From contig JAQTNB010000043.1 of the NCBI GenBank assembly GCA_028714055.1, forward strand, positions 1-8,239: 8,239 nt of DNA. Direction: 5' to 3'. The position numbers and the translations under genes were made by a program. This DNA is from Candidatus Omnitrophota bacterium. Its GTDB lineage: Bacteria > Omnitrophota > Gorgyraeia > Gygaellales > Profunditerraquicolaceae. Of this stretch, positions 4,868-8,239 are shown in pieces. The notes below the pieces were generated by a model. That model made no database searches. It saw only the letters and a program-made list of their open reading frames with translations, and was not told the DNA's origin. The first letter of the stretch is position 1; each line of letters starts with the position of its first letter.

Positions 4868-6443
4868 GATAGCGCAAGGCAAGCATCGTTATATCGTCGG
4901 AACGGGAGGCGCCCGCGGTAAAGATGTCTATCCCGCTCCTGACGCCGTTGATCATCTGCGGAAGGCCTTCGTCCTTAAGGCTGTCAAGGCAGTTCTTAAG
5001 CCTGCCCTCTCCGAACATCCTGTTGGAGGTATCCGCGGCCTCGGTGACCCCGTCGGTATAAAGAAACAGCGTTTCTCCCGGCTTCAGGCTAAAAGAACGG
5101 GGCTCGAATTTTATCGAGGGCATCGCGCCGACTACGAAACCTTTGGGCATCTGCAGGTATTGAAAGCCTTCCCCTGCCGTGCCCAAAAGCGGCGGGTTAT
5201 GCCCGGCATTGGCACACTGGACCTCGCCGCTCTTAATGTCAAGGACCATGCACAATACCGTCACGAACATGCTGGCGTTATTGTCCGGCACGATTATCTC
5301 GTTGACCCTGGAAAGCACTTCAACGGGGCTCAGGCCCAGCATCGCCTGGTTCTTCAACAGGGTCCTGCTGATCATCATAAAAAGCGCGGCCGGAACACCC
5401 TTATCCGAAACATCCCCGATCACAAAACAAAGCTTGTCTTTATCGATCAGGAAAAAGTCGTAAAAATCCCCTCCCACTTCTTTTGCCGGGTCCATAGAGG
5501 CGAAGACCTCGAATTCCCAGCGGTCGGGGAAGGGCGGAAACACCCGGGGAAGGATGCTCGCCTGGATCTCGTGGGCGATCTTAAGCTCGCTTTCAATGCG
5601 CTCCTTTGCCGCGGTCGTGCGCTTCAGTTGCTCGATGTGATTACTGAGGTCTTTGGCCATCTCATTAAATGAGTCGGCAAGGGAACTGATCTCATCGGAA
5701 CCGGCTACCTGGATACGGTAGCGCAGGTTACCGTTGGCGATCTGCCGGGTCCCGGCGCTGAGCTCCTTGATGCGTTCAGTCACCTTCCGGGAGATAAGGC
5801 TTGCCGCAACCAAAGAAAATACGATACCTATCAGCAGGACGAGGAACGCCCTCCTGCTCACCTCTCTCTGAATGGCATGCACATCGTCTGCGCTCATATC
5901 CACGCCAAGGACCGCCTCGGCAGTCCCGTCGGCTTTGCGGATCGGGGCGTAGGCGGAAAGAAATACCCCCCAGCTGTCCTTTTTAAGGCGCGGGTCGGCT
6001 ATCGGCTGGCTGAAGGCTTTGCGCATCCAGGGAAAAGGCTCGATGTTATAACGGTTACCGGGAGCGGAATCTTCGGCAGTGGCATTGGGATCGACCCAAA
6101 ACTGCCAAAGGTAATCATCGGAGGTCTTTTTCATCACGTAAATATATTTGATGGCGGGGTTGGCATTCTTGACCGCGGCCAGGATACGCGCCGTCTCCTG
6201 AAATTCCGGCGTCGCCATTCCCTGGGGATCGAGGGGGATCGCTTCAAGCTTAGCCGGATCGACCATCAACGCCGCGGTCCTGGCAAGCTGCTTGAGCCTT
6301 TCCTGCAGTTGTTTAAATTGCGTTTCTTTCGCGAAATCGTAGATCAGAAAATCGCCCAGGAACGCGGACAACAGCATCGCAGCGACGAGAAAAAGCGTGA
6401 CCCTGAGGCGGAAACTTTTGATTTTAGGAAGAAAAATGCGCAT
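4854..6443 (-). CDS. Membrane SpoIIE/RsbU-type phosphatase with extracytoplasmic sensor and HAMP domain
   Basis: A 529-residue protein. A basic N-terminus and membrane segment (about 14-36) precede an extracytoplasmic domain (about 37-196) with KYIYVMKK, WQFWVDPN and WGVFLSAYAPIRKADG. That pattern is typical of Cache-type ligand sensors, ending in AVLGVDMSADD. A second membrane segment (about 199-219) leads into HAMP (about 220-271, with PxxE-like degeneracy) and the linker KERIESELKIAHEIQAS. The PP2C domain follows: GGDFYDFF (324-331), GDVSDKGVPAALFM (343-356), AGHNPPLL (413-420), YTDGVTEA (462-469) and SDDITMLA (515-522), with all metal Asp residues kept. It probably dephosphorylates the RsbV-like protein in response to an external signal. 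ATG 6443 is chosen; it lies 18 bases after the rsbW stop and lacks a Shine-Dalgarno site. TTG 6455 is the alternative and adds four residues. It overlaps the next phosphatase gene by 14 bases. Confidence 0.93.
   Translation of the reverse strand: MRIFLPKIKSFRLRVTLFLVAAMLLSAFLGDFLIYDFAKETQFKQLQERLKQLARTAALMVDPAKLEAIPLDPQGMATPEFQETARILAAVKNANPAIKYIYVMKKTSDDYLWQFWVDPNATAEDSAPGNRYNIEPFPWMRKAFSQPIADPRLKKDSWGVFLSAYAPIRKADGTAEAVLGVDMSADDVHAIQREVSRRAFLVLLIGIVFSLVAASLISRKVTERIKELSAGTRQIANGNLRYRIQVAGSDEISSLADSFNEMAKDLSNHIEQLKRTTAAKERIESELKIAHEIQASILPRVFPPFPDRWEFEVFASMDPAKEVGGDFYDFFLIDKDKLCFVIGDVSDKGVPAALFMMISRTLLKNQAMLGLSPVEVLSRVNEIIVPDNNASMFVTVLCMVLDIKSGEVQCANAGHNPPLLGTAGEGFQYLQMPKGFVVGAMPSIKFEPRSFSLKPGETLFLYTDGVTEAADTSNRMFGEGRLKNCLDSLKDEGLPQMINGVRSGIDIFTAGASRSDDITMLALRYHGYR
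5464..5489. repeat. Direct repeat shared by the two phosphatase genes (copy 2)
   Basis: Exact copy of 4326-4351, at the same place in the catalytic domain of the HAMP-type phosphatase. The second matching stretch is 5584-5606 against 4446-4468. Confidence 0.85.
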
Positions 6444-6461
6444 AAAGGCGTTCAATGGCCA

Positions 6462-6863
6462 TTATTTATTCTTAATAAGCGTAAGGATGTTGCGGCCGCC
6501 CTCTCTCTTATAGGCGACTTTATCCATGATCCTGCGGAACATATAAACACCCAGCCCTCCGATCCTGCGCTCTTCAAGCGGGGCGTTGATGTTCGGCTCC
6601 GGCATCGAAAGCGGGTCAAAGGGGATGCCGGTGTCGCTGATCACTATAGTCAGGCCCTCTGCTCCCTCCGATGCCTCGACATCTATGCTGCCTTCCGCGG
6701 CGGGATACGCATAGTTGATCACGTTGACGACCGCTTCCTCAAAGGCAAGCTGCACCTGGTTTGAGGTTTTCTCGTCAAACCCCGCCCCTGCGGCCTCCTT
6801 CTTGACGAACGCAAGAAGCAAAGGCAGACTGTCTATTTTTGCCGCGACGGTTATCCGGGACAT
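6462..6863 (-). CDS. rsbW: RsbW/SpoIIAB-like anti-sigma factor serine kinase (GHKL ATPase)
   Basis: A 133-residue single-domain GHKL ATPase, the usual length for RsbW/SpoIIAB kinases. The N box is FEEAVVNVINYAYP (41-54), with Glu43 and Asn47 for Mg-ATP. The G1 box is DTGIPFDP (77-84) and the G2 box is GGLGVYMFRRIMD (102-114). In the partner-switching scheme this kinase either holds a sigma factor or other target, or phosphorylates the STAS antagonist. It lies between its expected antagonist (5 bases upstream) and the two phosphatases that would reverse its work. ATG 6863 has no Shine-Dalgarno site, so translation is probably coupled to the upstream gene. No sigma factor is in the window, so the target is unknown and the symbol denotes family only. 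A histidine kinase is excluded by the lack of a dimerisation/His domain. Confidence 0.92.
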   Translation of the reverse strand: MSRITVAAKIDSLPLLLAFVKKEAAGAGFDEKTSNQVQLAFEEAVVNVINYAYPAAEGSIDVEASEGAEGLTIVISDTGIPFDPLSMPEPNINAPLEERRIGGLGVYMFRRIMDKVAYKREGGRNILTLIKNK

Positions 6864-6868
6864 GCGGA

Positions 6869-7189
6869 TCAGGCGGTAAAGGAATCCTGTATATGCACGA
6901 AATTATCCAGGCCGCTCATCTTGATGACGCCCAGGACCGCCTCCTGCGCCGCGATAAGGTACACCTGGGAATCAACGCCGATCTTCTGCTTGGCAAAGAT
7001 GATCACGCGCAGCCCCGCGCTTGAGATATACTCAAGGTCCTTGGCATAGAATACCAGATGCGATACTTTTTGCGCGCTCAATTTCTTGAGTTCTTCCTGC
7101 AGTGCCGGGGAATTGGAGGCATCCATCCTGCCGCACAATTCGATCGACGCGACCCCGTCCTTACAGGCAACCGTGAATTTTGATTCCAT
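6869..7189 (-). CDS. rsbV: RsbV/SpoIIAA-like STAS anti-sigma factor antagonist
   Basis: A 106-residue STAS-domain protein, the normal length for SpoIIAA/RsbV. The core reads VASIELCGRMDASNSPALQE (13-32), then DLEYISSAGLRVI (51-63) and KMSGLDNFVHI (89-99). Aligning YISSAG with FMDSSG of SpoIIAA places the phosphorylated Ser at Ser57, the second of the pair, so the switch residue is kept. When unphosphorylated it should bind the RsbW-like kinase and release its target; the kinase phosphorylates it and the two phosphatases downstream restore it. ATG 7189 has AAAGGAGT seven bases upstream, the only clear ribosome binding site of the switch genes. The gene begins 20 bases after the stop of the debranching enzyme gene, so the two are very likely cotranscribed. 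Confidence 0.93.
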   Translation of the reverse strand: MESKFTVACKDGVASIELCGRMDASNSPALQEELKKLSAQKVSHLVFYAKDLEYISSAGLRVIIFAKQKIGVDSQVYLIAAQEAVLGVIKMSGLDNFVHIQDSFTA

Positions 7190-7209
7190 CGGGATACTCC
7201 TTTCAGTGA

Positions 7210-8239
7210 TTATTTCCCTACCAATACCACAACAGACCTGGCGCCTACCAGGAATTCATGCTGGTTATCGAGCCTGACTTCCTTATTCGGCTCCCAGATA
7301 TCGTGCGGAGGCAGCGCGTCGGTATTGGCAAAGACATGCCAATTCGTCCCCGCGGGAAGCTTCGGAAGCTCAAACCCGTGCATCTCCCAATGCATATTCA
7401 TCGCCACGAAAATGTTGTTGTCCTTGGCCCTGCCTTCTTTGGCGTGCTTGCCGCAAAGCATGAACGCAAGCGTCAGGCAGTTGGAAGACCAATCCGCATA
7501 CCAGGCCTTTGTCCCATGCCAGGAGATATCCGCGTAGCCTGAGCCCATGTAATCGCGGTTTTGAAAATGCGTGCGGTTACGCAGGACCGGATGGGCGCGG
7601 CGGAAGGCGATCATCTTTTTGAAAAAATTCAACAGCTCTTTATTGGCCTCCATCAGGCCCCAGTCGATCCAGGATATCTCATTGTCCTGGCAATAGGCGT
7701 TATTATTCCCCCACTGGGTGTTGCCGATCTCATCGCCCGCGAGGATCATCGGCGTGCCCTGGCTGACCAAAAGGATGGAAACCAGGTTTTTCATCTGCTT
7801 CATGCGCAGCTTGTTGACCTGGGGGTCATTGGTCTCCCCCTCAAACCCGCAGTTCCAGCTGTAGTTGTCATTGCACCCGTCAGAGCCGCCTTCGCCGTTT
7901 GCCTCATTGTGCTTCCAGTTGTAGGAAACAAGGTCTTTGAGGGTAAACCCGTCATGGGCGGTGATAAAGTTGACCGAAGCGCAGGCCCCTCTCTGCTGCC
8001 AGCTATAAAGGTCGGGAGACCCCTGCACGCGCTGAGAGATGACCCCGATGGTCCCGAGCTCTCCCTTGACGAATTTCCGTATATCATCCCGGAACTTGCC
8101 GTTCCATTCCGCCCAGCGCCCCCAGGCGGGAAACGACCCCACCTGGTAAAGCCCGCCGGCATCCCATGCCTCGGCAATGAGCTTGCATTTTCCGAGGATC
8201 GGGTCAAACGCCAGCGTCTCCAGCAGCGGAGGGCTGTGC
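7210..8239 (-). CDS. glgX: Glycogen debranching enzyme, GlgX/TreX isoamylase type (5' part off the window)
   Basis: The last 342 residues of a GH13 isoamylase-type enzyme that cleaves alpha-1,6 branch points in glycogen. LIAEAWDAGGLYQVGSF (visible residues 20-36) holds Glu23, the expected acid/base catalyst. NFITAHDGFTLKDLVSYN (91-108) holds Asp96, the transition-state-stabilising Asp. The block NGEGGSDGCNDNYSWNCG and the GTPMILAGDEIGNTQWGNNN segment are strongly typical of GlgX/TreX. The C-terminal beta domain (about 240-342) has NIFVAMNMHWEMHGFELP. The full family length is about 650-750 residues, so roughly half is missing to the right, including the catalytic nucleophile Asp. Whether it trims phosphorylase limit dextrins (GlgX) or is broader (TreX) cannot be told. 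It heads the visible transcription unit containing the partner-switching genes, with no terminator in the 20-base gap. Confidence 0.95.
   Translation of the reverse strand, partial: HSPPLLETLAFDPILGKCKLIAEAWDAGGLYQVGSFPAWGRWAEWNGKFRDDIRKFVKGELGTIGVISQRVQGSPDLYSWQQRGACASVNFITAHDGFTLKDLVSYNWKHNEANGEGGSDGCNDNYSWNCGFEGETNDPQVNKLRMKQMKNLVSILLVSQGTPMILAGDEIGNTQWGNNNAYCQDNEISWIDWGLMEANKELLNFFKKMIAFRRAHPVLRNRTHFQNRDYMGSGYADISWHGTKAWYADWSSNCLTLAFMLCGKHAKEGRAKDNNIFVAMNMHWEMHGFELPKLPAGTNWHVFANTDALPPHDIWEPNKEVRLDNQHEFLVGARSVVVLVGK

Noticed and set aside
6426..6462. Alternative short frame starting at ATG 6462, which overlaps the rsbW stop as TAATG
   Set aside because: It is out of frame with the phosphatase and ends after about a dozen codons, so it is not the phosphatase start. 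It might help reinitiation, but that cannot be shown.
4842..6764. Long plus-strand open frames (4842-5672 and 5877-6764, 276 and 295 codons) opposite the phosphatase and RsbW genes
   Set aside because: They lack recognisable domains and are the mirror of well-supported minus-strand genes with conserved motifs; codon bias of those genes keeps the opposite frame open.

Overview
All eleven protein genes in this window lie on the minus strand, packed with gaps of 5 to 90 bases. The only larger gap is a 207-base repeat-rich spacer at 3506-3712. GC is moderate and there are no RNA genes. Tight minus-strand gene packing, an isoamylase-type debranching enzyme, a partner-switching module and dispersed GC-rich palindromes beside AT-rich tracts suggest an uncultured environmental bacterium. 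A PVC-related candidate phylum such as Omnitrophota is my guess. Nothing here is a taxonomic marker, so the assignment is weak.

In the direction of transcription (right to left), the first unit begins beyond the right edge. It holds a GlgX/TreX-type glycogen debranching enzyme (C-terminal part only), an RsbV-like STAS anti-sigma-factor antagonist, an RsbW-like kinase, a membrane-anchored SpoIIE/RsbU-type phosphatase with a Cache-like sensor and HAMP domain, and a soluble SpoIIE-type phosphatase with a cyclic-nucleotide-binding domain. This is a complete partner-switching circuit with two different inputs, one extracytoplasmic and one probably cyclic-nucleotide. No sigma factor is visible. The gene immediately upstream is for glycogen breakdown, so a link to carbon reserves is plausible but inferred. 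The two phosphatases look like a tandem duplication of the catalytic half joined to different sensors.

The spacer at 3523-3715 is a nested inverted-repeat element: a perfect 10-bp terminal inverted repeat, a GC-rich hairpin near each end, and an AT-rich imperfectly palindromic middle. Its right end supplies the stop codon of the cyclic-nucleotide phosphatase.

The second unit follows: a PfpI/DJ-1 family protein, a small cupin, a larger DJ-1/Hsp31-like protein that lacks the usual His after the nucleophile Cys, a 4-oxalocrotonate-tautomerase-like protein, and a thiamine-diphosphate enzyme of the acetolactate synthase family that runs off the left edge. Each has its own strong GGAGG ribosome binding site. 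The gene contents suggest chemistry on small reactive carbonyl or 2-oxoacid compounds, but no pathway I can name fits all five. A perfect 19-bp hairpin at 1728-1768 separates the third and fourth genes. I consider this five-gene set and the dual-input switch beside glgX the most interesting content of the window.
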